DNA of 64,000 nucleotides from Siphlonurus alternatus (GCA_949825025.1 OX463786.1:8047094-8111093); one strand, 5' to 3'; positions 11,703 through 23,716 are shown, counted from the first letter of the stretch. The notes: generated by a model from the sequence alone, not told the origin. Made by a program: numbers and translations.

Positions 11703-12037
11703 GCGCTGCCCACTCCACCAAGGCCTGCTCACTGCGAAGCGCGCCAAGGAAAATATTAATCCACCCCATTTGCTACAGTATAGTAAAATTAAATCCAATA
11801 GAAATAAATTTTTCTTGATATTTTTACACCCCCGGCATTATTTCTAAGCCCCTTTTCTTGCTGTGTGTAAATTTTCAAAACTTCAGAATTACTTCTTCCA
11901 TGAAAATTTCGGGGTCAAAGTTGCATATAAATCAATGGAAAATTGAAAATTTAGGACTACTATTTAAAAAAAAAAAAACAACAACAACAATCGATATCGA
12001 TTTTACAGTGCGCAGGCCTTGATGTAGTGGGCAGTGA
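11703..12037. repeat. Family R element, copy 1
   Basis: CTGCCCACTCCACCAAGGCC at the left pairs imperfectly with GGCCTTGATGTAGTGGGCAG at the right. The interior includes ATCCACCCCATTTGCTA, CCCGGCATTATTTCTAAGCC and ATCGATATCGAT. The second copy is at 33893-34232 in inverse orientation. Confidence 0.6.
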
Positions 12038-12200
12038 AATAAATCCAACTAAAGCACATGTCAAATAAATAATTAAAATAAACATCAGAGGAGGAAAAAT
12101 CGTTATAAAAATGTATAATAAAATATATTTATATTATAAATAAAAAAACATTTTAGAACAGAATTGAATTTAAATTTTGTTTGTATATATATAATGTTAA

Positions 12201-12206
<6 letters not shown>

Positions 12207-12253
<47 letters not shown>
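12207..12253. repeat. (AT)n microsatellite
   Basis: About 20 AT units, followed by ATATAAATCTTTTATTAAAC, again like a retroposon 3' end in reverse. Confidence 0.9.
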
Positions 12254-12338
12254 AATCTTTTATTAAACACAAAAGTGTTCACTTTGTATTAGAAAATACA
12301 CATATATACACAAAACACAGTAAAAACAAACACATATT

Positions 12339-13189
12339 GGGGAATTCTCTTACAACTCAAATTTTAATTTAACTACTATATTATGATAGGGTACATATTA
12401 ACAATAAGTTTGACTTGCGTTTCAAGTTTTTTAACTCAAATTTGGGGACTCTGAAGGGATTATTAGAATAGGGGCAAAGTATGCAACCCGCGCGCAAACC
12501 TGAAAACTGTGACGTAGAAACTCCCTAGTTAACTGCCTGATATCATAGTTTGAGCGTCAAGGAGTGATTGGCTATAAATTTGAGTAACACGATCGAAATC
12601 AGCGGGTTTTTCTACCCTATTATCAGTAGTTTTTTCCCTAATATCAGTTTACTTTAAGAGTGATAATCGAAAATATAAATTTATTGCAGGGAAAATTCGT
12701 CTGCTAGGCAGTTTCTACGTCACGTTTTGGCGCTTAATTCAAAAGAAGGAAGATTTTTAAAAAATTCCCACGTCTCCAATTTTGAAAATTGAAACTTTTT
12801 TGTTTTGGGACATTTAGTTTCAAGGCATAGAGCATCTGAAAAAAAATTAAAATAAATGTAGGAGAATAGAGTATTGTCCTCAATTTTTTTTATTGTAGAA
12901 ATGGAAAGAGCGTGCAAAGTTATGCTACCCTGATTTTTTTTAGATTTTTTAAAGCCAGGGAAGTATTTTTAAAAAATTATTGAAAGTCCTATTTGTGACG
13001 TCACGCGGCGTCAAGTCCTATCTTTTTCTTAAGGAGCGGCGTCTCGTGACGTCACAAAAATAAATTTCAATAATTTTTTAAAAATAGTTCCCGGGCTCTA
13101 AAAAATTTGAAAAAAATCAGGGTAGCATAACTTTGCACGCTCTATCCATTTCTGCAATAAAAAAAAATGAGGACAATACTCCATTCCCC
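12339..13189 (+). mobile_element. Family B MITE, copy 1, split by a family A copy
   Basis: Left end GGGGAATTCTCTTACAACTC. The right end, GTAGGAGAAT + TCCCC, is interrupted by the family A element at 12868-13182. The body hallmarks TATGATAGGGTACATATTAA, GCGCGCAAACCTGAAAA and GTGACGTAGAAACTCCCTAG are present. Full copies are about 545 bp and non-coding. Confidence 0.8.
12868..13182. mobile_element. Family A MITE, copy 3, inside family B
   Basis: 315 bp from AGAGTATTGTCCTCAA to GAGGACAATACTCC. It sits in the right terminus of family B: GAGA-AT-[element]-AT-TCCCC, where intact B copies read GAGAATTCCCC. This fixes a 2-bp AT target duplication. Confidence 0.88.
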
Positions 13190-13422
13190 AATGGGAATAT
13201 ATAAAATATAAAATATACAATAGAGAACAGTTATATAGAAAAATAAAAAAAAACTTGGTGCTTGAATATGATAATCATTGTAGAGATTATGTTGCCCTTT
13301 TAGCATATATATAATCGCTGATAAGCTTAATTCTGTATATATAGTATTCGATGTAAGCTGATGATATATTATAATATATATTTTTATTCATTATAAATTT
13401 ACGTAATACATATTTTTGTTAA

Positions 13423-13561
13423 GCCGGTATTACACGATACAATTTTGCATACAATTTTTCCTTGCAAGAAAATTTTATCTCCATACAAACAAATGGAGAG
13501 TTCAAGTTTTCTTCAAACAAAAGATTGTATAGTTAGAAAAATTGTATCGTGTAATACCGGC
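13423..13561. repeat. Short hairpin, GCCGGTATTACACGATAC ends
   Basis: GCCGGTATTACACGATACAA pairs with TTGTATCGTGTAATACCGGC, with TTAA on the left and TTTA on the right. A diverged relative (TATCGTGTGTAATCCAGGCC) lies at 55853-55982. Confidence 0.65.
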
Positions 13562-13728
13562 TTTAGATACAAAATTATGTTTACACTTCAATGAGCTGAA
13601 GCATCAGGCAAAGTTGAATGGTTTCCTTGACAGCCAACAAACAGTCTCTCAGTGTGTATACCACGAATCCTGCTTTGGTAAGGTAAGTTGTGTGTGTGTA
13701 TGGGGGGGGGGGGGGGGGGAAGAGAGAG

Positions 13729-14050
13729 AAAGTTAGTAGCGCCCCTCGCGAAAACTGACGGGAAACAGCTGAACTACGTGAGTCTAGCGAGGCCCATTGT
13801 ATATGTTTAACATATATAGTAAAATCATGTAAATGCTCTCTCAGCAGCCACAGCATAATTTTACAGAAGTGACAACACCATAATTAGTTGTCAAATACGT
13901 TCGGACAAATATAAAAAAATATTTCAACTTCGTAAAAGATGTATTTCATATAAAATATGTTGTTTTTGTGATTCTCCCAATGATATAGGTATTGCTGTAT
14001 CCTCGCCAAAATTTCAGCGCTCAGCGCCATCTCTTGGTCCTTTATGTACT
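13729..14050 (-). repeat. Family Q dispersed repeat, copy 1
   Basis: About 320 bp similar in inverse to 30915-31245. Shared stretches include ATTAGTTGTCAAATAC, CTAGCGAGGCCCATTGTATA, ACTGACGGGAAA and GCGCCATCTCTTGGTCC. The ends AGTAGCGCC and GGCGCT could be short inverted termini. A G run precedes it at 13701-13718. Confidence 0.6.
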
Positions 14051-14199
14051 CAATAGAATAGAAGACTGAAAATGCATGTCTATAAAAAAAATCCTACAAG
14101 ATATATGGAACTTGCTCAAAATAGAAAGGATTTATCATTTTATATTGAAAAATCAGAAAAATTGTTGTAATATTTGCAATATTCACCTATTGAAATTCC

Positions 14200-14428
14200 C
14201 CAGGCTTTGGACATCGCTTTGGTCCATTGAGAAAAAGTAGAGGTGTCCGTCCTGACTGAGGTTTTCCACGGTTCCCTCAGTTTCACCTCAGCGAATGCTG
14301 GGACGCGTAAGCATGCAGGCCGTGGCCACTATCCGTTCCCTACCTTATCCCTACCCAGTACCCCGCCGCGAGCTGTAAGCTCTTAGGGGTGTATCCTTGT
14401 AAAAAAAAAATAAATAAATAAAAAAAAT
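14200..14428 (+). mobile_element. SINE-like retroposon, copy 1
   Basis: GTCCGTCCTGACTGAGGTTT, TTCCACGGTTCCCTCAG, AATGCTGGGACG, then AGGCCGTGGCCACTATCC, TTCCCTACCTTATCCC and an A-rich AAATAAATAAATAAA tail. The same central block appears in the 5S-headed SINE at 18966 and, split, at 27070 and 36281. Confidence 0.65.
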
Positions 14429-14450
14429 ACAGCGGCGCGTCATTTCCCTA

Positions 14451-14765
14451 AAGGTCCTTTCACATAGTCTGATTTTGTTGCAGCGTGTTGCAGAATTACC
14501 GCAAGCTTTTCACATATTCTCGTTCGTCTGCGGCTGTTGCGTCGGAACATATATAGCCCTCTGGTGGAGGGCTATGGTCGGAAAATCAAGTGAATGCCAC
14601 AGAAAAATTTGATTGATTTTGAAAATTGATTTTTCTGTGGAGTGCCGCAATACGCCGCAAAATGTGCCACAAGACATCGCGGCGTTTTGAGGCGTCATCA
14701 ACAATTTCGTTGCGGCGTGTTGCGGCATGTTTTTGCGGCAACATCGGACTATGTGAAAGGACCTT
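14451..14765. repeat. Hairpin element, AAGGTCCTTTCACATAG ends
   Basis: AAGGTCCTTTCACATAGTC pairs with GACTATGTGAAAGGACCTT. TGTTGCAGCGTGTTGC and GCGGCGTGTTGCGGC lie subterminally and AAAATTTGATTGATTTTG forms the centre. The right flank is TTAA and the left CTAA. The style resembles the element at 58033. Confidence 0.65.
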
Positions 14766-14964
14766 AAGGTTTTATAGTGTTATATAGTTTACTCTTTATA
14801 GTTTTAGTATTCTTGTCATTTTGTTTAAAAAATATAAATATTATATATTTTATTATAATTGTACATAAATCAAATAATTCTCATAAATTGTAACTTATAC
14901 ATTTTAAGAGACTATTTTTAGTGTAAAATAAACTTGATATACTTGACATTTGAAGCTTCTTAAT

Positions 14965-15279
14965 GGAGTATCGATCTCAATTTTTTTTATTGCAGAAATG
15001 GATAGAGGGTGCAAAGATATGCCACCCTGATTTTTTTCAGATTTTTTTGAGACCAGGAACTATTTTTAAAAAATTATTGAAAGTCTTTTTCGTGACGTCA
15101 CGAGACGCCGCTCCTTAAGAAAAATATAGGACTTGCCGCCTCGTGACGTCACAAAAGGGACTTTCAATAATTTTTTAAAAATAGTTCCCGGTCTTATAAA
15201 AATCTGAAAACAATCAGGGTAGCATAACTTTGCACCCTCTATCCATTTTTGCAATAAAAAAATTTGAGGTCAATACTCC
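14965..15279. mobile_element. Family A MITE, copy 4
   Basis: 315 bp, GGAGTATCGATCTCAA to TTGAGGTCAATACTCC, with AT on both sides (TTAAT..ATTAAT). Near-complete hairpin around a CGTGACGTCACGAGACGCC and GCCTCGTGACGTCAC centre. Confidence 0.85.
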
Positions 15280-15714
15280 ATTAATCTCGTTTTCATTTTT
15301 ATTGTTACATCATTTTTTTTTTTTTTTTTTAAGAATTTCAATTTAATCGAAATTCACTTATATAACTTGTGTGTTATCTCTTATTAATATAATATAATTT
15401 AAATTGATAGCTGTCATATGAAACGTTTTATTTTATATTCTTTCGTCACTTTTTTAGGAAAAATTTCAGCTTAAATCGAAATTCACATTATATATATAAT
15501 AATATATATGTTGTGCAAAACCACTCTGCAAAATGTAAAAACAATTATAAACAGAATAGCCACAAACTTCAAACTTTCGGCTATTTCCGAGGAGGGCCGG
15601 AATATAAAATTTATTTGACTAAATTGACACTATATTGTATTTGCTTACAAATGATGGAACTTTTTATTCAACATTTTTGTTCACAATGCTCTTTGTCTTT
15701 GTTGTTTTAAAAAT

Positions 15715-16360
15715 TAGAGTGAGCGAGTTCATTTTTTTTTAATATTTTATTTTTTAAAAATAGTTTTAGCTGCCCTCTATTGAGAAATGAAAACCAAAAA
15801 ATTCCATCTCAAATAGTTTCACCACAAAAAATTCCCAAAGTTGGTGTTTCGGAGGGCTTTAACGTGCAGCCTTATGGAACATAATACCGCGTTTTACTCC
15901 AACTTTTTCTGAACTATGCTACCATTTAAAAAATATCCTACGTAATCTATGATGAATTCTTTAATGAATTTTCAAATATTTTTTTTTACGGGGTCGTTTT
16001 CTTGGAAAAAAATCATGAAAATCCTTATGGGAATTAACCCGAAATAACTTAAAATTTTTTTTCCGAAAAAACGGCTCCGTAATTTTTTTTTTATTCAAAA
16101 ATCTATTAAAGAATTCATCATAGATTACGTAGGTATTTTTTAAATGGTAGCATAGTTCAGAAAATGTTGGAGTAAAACGCGGTTTTATGTTCCATAAGGC
16201 TGCACGTTAAAGGCCTCCGAAACACCAACTTTGGGAATTTTTTGTGGTGAAGGGTGAAACTATTTGAGATGGAATTTTTTGGTTTTCATTTCTCAATAGA
16301 GGGCAGCTTAAACTATTTTTAGAAAATAAAATATTAAAAAAAATGCAATCGCTCACTCTA
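15715..16360. repeat. Long hairpin element, TAGAGTGAGCGA ends
   Basis: 646 bp. TAGAGTGAGCGAGTTCATTT at the left pairs with AAATGCAATCGCTCACTCTA at the right. GAGAAATGAAAACCAAAAAA and GTTGGTGTTTCGGAGG lie inside in inverted pairs, centred near 16030. Size and layout resemble family F (647 bp), so it may be a relative. Confidence 0.7.
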
Positions 16361-16800
16361 CTATATCCAGTTTGCAAATCAGACGCCTCAAATCACAAAA
16401 GTTTGCCATAATCTGGATTTGAACCGGACAAAAGTCAGGCGCTTTAAAACCATTATATTCTTGTCTTTTGTCTGTGACTACACCATAGAGCTGCAGATAT
16501 ATTTTACTAAAATTGTAACAACTGCTTTTGAAGTGCTTTAAACTGTTAACACTTCGCCCCTCCTTTATATATGCAACTCGTTTCTTGCTAAACACAAACA
16601 AGTTGCCTAACTTTACGCCGAGATGACCTACAAGTTTCTACTAATAACAATAATAATAATTTCTACTTAAAACAGACTTGAATTAAGTTTCAACATTAGC
16701 ATTCAAAAATACATATTGCGCGACAGCACGTCGAAACGCTATGAAAATTGTAGCCAAATTACTGTCCATAGTGTCCATAAAGATAAACTGATAATTTTTT
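16361..16800. other. Intergenic DNA with a tRNA-like patch
   Basis: On the minus strand 16470-16380 reads ATGGTTTTAAAGCGCCTGAC then CCGGTTCAAATCC, resembling a decayed tRNA anticodon arm and B box. No cloverleaf could be closed, so it may be a relic of a tRNA-derived SINE. Confidence 0.3.
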
Positions 16801-16802
16801 TA

Positions 16803-16970
<168 letters not shown>

Positions 16971-17718
16971 TATTAAATTCGTATTTTTAATTGACTTCCG
17001 TATGTATATAACATCTCGTCTTCTTAATTAGGTAGTATATAGAGTCTGTAGATAGGGACGGAGGATGGCTAGAAAAGGTCTGAGTCCATAGAACTTATAA
17101 TAAGGGTCCTCCACAACCCTTATTAGGACCCTCGATCTTGGAGTAAGGTGACTTTATAACAAAGTTACTAGAATGGGAAAATAGAGGCCTTATTATTATT
17201 TAGTTAATTTTAATTTAGCTAATTTATAGGAACTTTAAAGAAGTATCATATTACTTATAATTTGTTATATTATGTTCATGCAAAGATAACGAACTTAATT
17301 TTAAAACTTTTAATACAATTTTTTTTTTTTTTCACTCTCTTCGCTGTATTAACTTTCTGTTATCCTGTTATTTAATGTTTTGTTTTTGTTTTACCTAATT
17401 ATATAATATAAATAATACAAAATTCGTTTGCAACATATATATAACTGTTAACAAGACAAAGACTTATAAGTATATAATTGAGGAGTATTTTAGAGTGGTG
17501 GAAGTTGTGAGTTTGCGCAGTGAAGAGGGTAGTTTATTTTTTTATATCTAAACATTTTGGTTGTACAAAACAGTCAGCGGCTGACAGTCAACCTGTTGCA
17601 GTCTTTTGAGAGTCGCCGCGGTGAAAATGATATCGATATATTATTATTAATACATTACAAGTAAGTGAAATGTTTTGATTTTTAATGATAAATTAAATTT
17701 TTATTTATTGATTTAGAC
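16971..17718. other. Intergenic DNA, nothing specific
   Basis: A+T-rich; no exon, repeat boundary or RNA gene was recognised. Confidence 0.4.
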
Positions 17719-18365
17719 CAAAGTCTTCTACTCGCACAATGGTTGTAACAAACCATATTGTTTATATAATGTCTGTCGCATGAAGCCTTTTTCATTGTTA
17801 AGGGTAAGGTAACGCCACCATCAGTGTTAAAAAAAATCCCTTACACAAAAATTCTGAAAAAAATTTAAAATGTTCTCCTCTACACCCCCTATCAGTAGCT
17901 AAAATATCAGGTATACAAATTCGAGCTAGTTTTTGAGTTATGAATTTTTAAAGTTGACTACTTTAACATGGAGAAATGGAAATCCCATGTTAAATTAGTC
18001 AACTTTAAAAATTCATAACTCAAAAACTAGTTCTAATTTGTATACCTGATATTTTAGCTACTGACAGGGGGTGTAGAGGAGAACATTTTAAATTTTTTTC
18101 AGAATTTTTGTGTGAGGGATTTTTTTTAACATTGCATGGTGGCGTTACCTTACCCTTAAACATGGGACGACGTAGTGCCTAATTTTGCCACCAGAGCGGA
18201 GAACGTAATGGCATTGTTGGCGCTAGGCAACCGCTTCAACTTCATAATTAAAGGTCATTTTCCATAAGTTAACATGTAAATCAACAACCGTCCCATGTTT
18301 TTCCTTTCACGCGACAGACATTACATAACAATACTTTGTTAACTAACAACGAGCAGAAGACTTTG
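17719..18365. mobile_element. Family D hairpin, copy 1, carrying a family C insertion
   Basis: CAAAGTCTTCTACTCGCAC at the left and AACGAGCAGAAGACTTTG at the right. AATGTCTGTCGCATGAAGCC pairs with GCGACAGACATTACA. Family C element 17802-18155 lies at its internal TTAA. The empty version of this site is in copy 2 at 23275. Confidence 0.75.
17802..18155. mobile_element. Family C TTAA hairpin, copy 2
   Basis: 354 bp between TTAA at 17798-17801 and 18156-18159, ends GGGTAAGGTAACGCCACC and inverse. The host reads TTTTTCATTG-TTAA-[element]-TTAA-ACATGGGACG, while the unoccupied paralogue at about 23270 reads TTTTTCATTGTTAAACATGG. This proves TTAA duplication on insertion. Confidence 0.92.
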
Positions 18366-18965
18366 ATTTAGACATTATGTAAGAAATAATAAATTTAAAT
18401 AATATAAATATTTTTTAATACGTAATCGTTATTCATAGAAATTTCAATTTATTAATTGAAAACATGTATATTTTTTAATACTGACAAGATTAATTAAATT
18501 TATTAAAGAAATAAAAATTGAAGTTTTTGTATTTGGATTTTTAGAACCACGTAAGTTTTTAATGAGGAACTGGAGCAGTTCAATATTATAGATCTTCACT
18601 ATAAATTTAACATAATTATATGTTACACATCTGACCTATATTATTTTTTAATATGTTTTATTCATTGTACATTCAGCCACAAGGGCTGAGACTATTCAGG
18701 GAATTCAATCCCTCTTTAGCCGTAGTATAATACATAAATTTTTGTTGAGATTTTTAGAATAGAATAGAATAGAAATGTGCTTTATTGCGGCGAGGTTTAG
18801 GCAAGCCCATTCTTACACCTAACCGCCAAAAGAATACAAATGGGATTTAGCTGAAAAGAAAACATGTATTCATCGATTATTATACACATCAATTAAACAA
18901 CAGGTCCAAAGTTTATAACTTAATTTTTTAAATTTTAAATCAAGCCCTATTGGGTACTTTTATTT
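18366..18965. other. Intergenic DNA with a retroposon-end-like stretch
   Basis: From about 18741, AGAATAGAATAGAATAGAAA is followed by GTGCTTTATTGCGGCG. This resembles the reverse of a LINE 3' end with an A-rich simple tail. No protein evidence. Confidence 0.35.
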
Positions 18966-19309
18966 ACTAATTACATACTCTTTGAAACCCCGAACCTTCC
19001 GAAACCCTAACTTGAGCGTTTCGCGGGCTCTTCTGGAACGGGGGCGGCCACGGCCTTGCAAATCCATCCCGGCATTTGCCTGTGGCTGAGGGAAACGTGG
19101 AAACCTCAGCCAGGATGGACGCTACAGCTTTTGTCAATGAACCGGAAGTGCAATGGTCCAAAGCCAGGGGAACCACATAGTGGAAAAGCGCAACGTTTTA
19201 CCCCTGGGTGGGAAAGGTGGTTTTTGTTGAAAATGGTCACCCATCCAACTACTAACCACGCGTGGCGTTGCTTGACTTCGGTGATCTGACGAGACCCAGT
19301 CAAACGCAC
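18966..19309 (-). mobile_element. 5S rRNA-headed SINE
   Basis: Read on the minus strand from 19309: GGGTCTCGTCAGATCACCGA, AGTCAAGCAACG, GGTTAGTAGTTGGATGGG and TGACC. These match the internal promoter region of 5S rRNA (GATCACCGAAGTTAAGC, GGATGGGTGACC). The SINE central block follows (GCTGAGGTTTCCACGTTTCC, AATGCCGGGATGG, AGGCCGTGGCCGCC), then an A+T-rich end with AGTAAATAAAAG. The 5S head joined to a domain shared with other local SINEs argues for a SINE3-class element rather than an isolated 5S pseudogene. Short open frames on both strands here are artefacts. Confidence 0.72.
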
Positions 19310-19650
19310 TGCATACTTATAAAGATGTAATAATTTCTTGAAAAATGTTTTTATATCATTATTATCGTAGATATCAAATAGTTCAACATCAAATTCATGA
19401 GATAATTATAACATGAGATATATATATTTTTTCTATGTAATTATATATAACATAGAAAAAATATACATTAAAAGAATATTTTACCCTTAGATTCTAATAT
19501 AATATGGTATACATTTTATGTAATATATAATGCTGTAGAACAAAAACAGGTGGCACACAAAATGAAGTGACACGTGATGTCCGTTATCTGAAACAGAGGG
19601 ACTTTAGAATTTTTGTTGACGTGCATGATCACAGATAATGCGAAATAAAA

Positions 19651-19769
19651 GGCCTGTTCGTAAACCCTGCTCGATGTACACTTTCTGCACCCAATTGACC
19701 TTATGTACATGGATATAAGGTCGATTGGGTGTAGAAAATGTACACCGAGCAGGGTTTACGAACAGGCCT
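19651..19769. repeat. Family E short hairpin, copy 2
   Basis: 119 bp; GGCCTGTTCGTAAACCCTGC pairs with GCAGGGTTTACGAACAGGCC. Same interior as the copy at 4341 (GTACACTTTCTGCACCCAAT). Confidence 0.8.
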
Positions 19770-20013
19770 ATAATTTGAACTTTATTTTGACTAGAAAAGT
19801 AATTATAAGAAAAGTAGTATTTTTTTATTAATAAAAGTTGGTATTTAATTAAATTGTAATTTATAGTAATTGCTTATATTGAGATGTAAGGTTTGTATTT
19901 ACTATGTTAGAGACCAATATATATTAAATATTGATTAGTTATATAATATGGTTTTAAACAATATATATTAAAAAAAAAATAATAAACAAAAAATTAATAA
20001 TAAAAGTGGCAAT

Positions 20014-20557
20014 GGGGAATTCTCCTACATTTATTTTATTTTTTTTTCAGATGCTCTATGCCTTGAAACTAAATGTCCTAAAACAAAAAAGTTTCAATTT
20101 TCAAAATTGGAGGCATGGGAATTTTTTAAAAATCTTCCTCCTTTTGAATTTAGCGCCAAAACGTGACGTAGAAACTGCCTAGCAGGCGAAATTTTCCGGC
20201 AATAAATTTATATTTTCGATTATCACTCTTAAAGTAAACTGATATTAGAGAAAAAACTATTGATACTAGGGTATAAAAACCTGCTGATTTCGATCGTGTT
20301 ACTAAAATTTATAGCCAATGACTCCTTGACGCTCAAACTATGATATCAGTCAGTTGTTGTGTGTTAACTAGGGAGTTTCTACGTCACAATTTTCAGGTTT
20401 GCGCGCGGGTTGCATACTTTGACCCTATTCTAATAATCCCTTCAGAGTCCCCAAATTTGAGTTAAAAAACTTGAAACGCAAGTCAAACTTATTGTTAATA
20501 TGTACCCTATCATAATATAGTAGTTAAATTAAAATATGAGTTGTAAGAGAATTCCCC
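20014..20557 (-). mobile_element. Family B MITE, copy 2
   Basis: 544 bp in the opposite orientation to the other B copies. Ends GGGGAATTCTCCTACATTT and GTAAGAGAATTCCCC, AT on both sides. It contains ACGTGACGTAGAAACTGCC and GCGCGCGGGTTGCATACTTT. Confidence 0.85.
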
Positions 20558-21069
20558 ATTATGAAAGAAAAAAATGTAACTGAACTACAGAAGAAACAGA
20601 ACTCCCTTTCTGTCTCCTCAAATTCCTCTGCCCGCCAGTCATCGCATCATTTTAGAGTGTAGGGACTTGGAAAATTGTGGACTTTTTGCTGCAGGAGTTT
20701 TCATAAAAAAAATTATCCTTGAGCACACTTTGTAAATACTGTAAATATTTATGATGTTCTTTTTATTTGTTTTTGTTATATTTAAAAGTATTTTATTATG
20801 ATGGTTTTTAAAAGGTGTCCTTTTAAATTTCTGATTTACATACCCCTAATTGTATTCTTTTGGGTTTCTCAATTTTGTTCAAAGTGTTTTATTTTTTATT
20901 CGACGGAGAATATAATAAATAAAAAATGTGTCAAATTTTGCTGCACAAAAATATCACATTTTTATTTTTTGTTAGTAGCAGAATTACTAAACTTTTTTAC
21001 ATTAACTACAGTAAAATATTAATCTTAAAATTTTATGGTCACATTTCAGAGATCAAAATATATCTAAAG
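20558..21069. other. Intergenic DNA, nothing specific
   Basis: A+T-rich with overlapping short hydrophobic frames that lack any family signature. Confidence 0.4.
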
Positions 21070-21530
<461 letters not shown>

Positions 21531-22125
21531 GTTTTTTTGTTGCAATAGAATCAATGACATTTGTGTTAAATTATAACCTTAAAATATAAAATACAAATAG
21601 GAAGATCAGAAACCATACACTTCCGGCTACTTCAAGTAGGAAATTTCATGTATAGTTGAGTGTACTTTTTTTTCCCCAAGTTAAAAGTCGTTTGATATTG
21701 ATTAAGATGAGCCTTATTGATGCTTTTATAAAAGGTTATAATTAGAAAATTATATACAAATCTCTAAACTTTACTATCAACAACTACGTAATTAATTTAA
21801 CTTGTTTTTATAAACGAGGATAAAAAAGAAAGAAGAAAAGAATGATTTCGTTCAGAAAATTATAATCATGTATATAAACATCTATAGTTTTTTTTTTATG
21901 TAAAATTTCAATTCTTAGAAATTTAAACGGTCTAAAAATATATTGTATTATACCTGGAGATATTTTTTATCACAAAAGTTATATCTACTCCGTTTGTGCG
22001 TGTATTCACTCAGGATTTTATAATGTAATGCATATGTGTTATATTAAAAAAAACGCGGTGGTTAAGTGGTATTAAGAAGATTGTAATAATTCTGTGATCT
22101 CCTTTCATCTTTTATAATATAGAAT

Positions 22126-22437
22126 GGAGTATCGACCACAATTTTTTTTATTGCAGAAATGAATAGAGGGTGCAAAGTTATGCTACCTTGATTTTTTTCA
22201 GATTTTTTTGAGATCGGGAACTATTTATAAGAAATTATTGAATGTCCTTTTCGTGACGTCACGAGACGCCGCTCCTTAAGAAAAAGATCCCGCCGCGTGA
22301 CGTCACAAAAAGAACTTTCAATAATTTTTTAAAAATACTTCCCGGGCTCTAAAAAATCTGAAAAAAAAATCAGGGTAGCATAACTTTGCACCCTCTATCC
22401 ATTTCTGCAATAAAAAAAAAATTTAGGTCGATACTCC
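22126..22437. mobile_element. Family A MITE, copy 5
   Basis: GGAGTATCGACCACAA to TTTAGGTCGATACTCC with AT on both sides. Contains CGTGACGTCACGAGACGCC and CCGCGTGACGTCAC centre blocks. Confidence 0.85.
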
Positions 22438-22493
22438 ATAACAGCTTAATCTTATAGAATTGAACCTTTATATCTCTAGTCACCACAACTACT

Positions 22494-22672
22494 ACAGTCA
22501 AATTTATGTAACATTCCTGCCGGAAGTGAAATATTTCTGGTCATCTTGTTCATGTCTGAGTCTTGAAAATTTGCATACATGTACTCTTCTTATAAAACCT
22601 ATAGCTAAAATTTCAAAATGAAAGACAAACTTCTAGAAGTACTTTCGGCAGTAATATTCAACTAATTTGACT
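22494..22672. repeat. Family T element, copy 2
   Basis: ACAGTCAAATTTATGTAACA and CTGCCGGAAGTG at the left; AGTACTTTCGGCAGTAATATT and TAATTTGACTT at the right. Weaker inverted match than copies 1 and 3. Confidence 0.5.
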
Positions 22673-23163
22673 TTATATAATAATATATACATGTAAAGTT
22701 ATATAGAGATGAGAATTAGGAGCTTTATCTATAATCTCTTAAAATAAGCTATAATTACAGCAAAGAGGCTTATCCACCTAGTAACTATAGTAACTATCAA
22801 ATATAACGTCCCACCAGCTATAGGTACCTTTTGCTATAATTGTAGCAATTGTAGATAGAGCTCTTGATTATCTTCTTTATAATATGTAAATATATATAAT
22901 ATTTGGTTCACAAATATCATTTCAAAATACTCGAAATTGCTCTATGCTTGATACGATATGTGAAATTCGATTGGTTATTTATACCAGTTGTTTGAAGTTT
23001 ATAATTATAGCAAGTGGCTTTATTTGCAACATTCTACGTAATAATTTATAATCTCATAAAATTTATGTTCTTGTATTTCATTTTTTTACTAGCTTAGTTG
23101 AAAGAGGGAGTTGAAAAATACACCCATGAATTTTATGCGATTTTTTTTTTTTTTTACTCCTGC
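22673..23163. other. Intergenic DNA with a family K fragment
   Basis: A palindromic patch near 22700-22870 pairs GCTTTATCTATAATC with GATAGAGC-like sequence. At 23090-23150 TACTAGCTTAGTTGAAAGAG and AAATACACCCATGAATTTTAT match the family K arm at 8930 and 9300. Confidence 0.4.
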
Positions 23164-23498
23164 ACAAAGTCTTCTACTCGCAATGGTTGTATAACAATCC
23201 ATTGTTTATAACAAGGAACTGAGATAATATTATCTCAGTTCCTTGTTTATAATGTCTGTAACATGAAGCCTTTTTCATTGTTAAACATGGGACGACGGAG
23301 TACCTAATTTTGCCAACAGAGCAGAAAACGTAATGGCATTGTTGGCGCTAGGTAACCGTTTCAACTTCATAATTAATGGTCATTTTCCATAAGTTAACAT
23401 GTAAATCAACAACCGTCCCATGTTTTTCCTTCCACGCCGCGACAGACATTACACAACAATACTTTTATTTGTTTACTAACAACGAGCAGAAGACTTTG
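23164..23498. mobile_element. Family D hairpin, copy 2 (empty site for family C)
   Basis: CAAAGTCTTCTACTCGCA to CGAGCAGAAGACTTTG. It carries the intact site TTTTTCATTGTTAAACATGG and an extra small palindrome AAGGAACTGAGATAATATTA with inverse at 23213-23250. It lies within a family K fragment. Confidence 0.75.
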
Positions 23499-23530
23499 GT
23501 TCTGCATTGTATATATACATATATATACAC

Positions 23531-23534
<4 letters not shown>

Positions 23535-23585
<51 letters not shown>
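23535..23585. repeat. (AT)n microsatellite
   Basis: About 25 AT units. Confidence 0.95.
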
Positions 23586-23587
<2 letters not shown>

Positions 23588-23716
23588 TACCTAAAATGGC
23601 GGAGATTAAAAGAGGTCACGTGACGTGGAGGCGCCTTCCGCAACACCTATGACCAAGGTTGCCTATGACGTCATTTCATGCTTTGGTTCAACTATAATAT
23701 AACACTTGTAAACAAT

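Noticed and set aside
16380..16470. tRNA gene on the minus strand
   Set aside because: A B-box-like CCGGTTCAAATCC is present, but no cloverleaf can be drawn; at most a SINE relic.
19056..19309. Three overlapping 67-77-codon frames
   Set aside because: They lie within the 5S-headed SINE and run on both strands; the higher G+C is that of the SINE.
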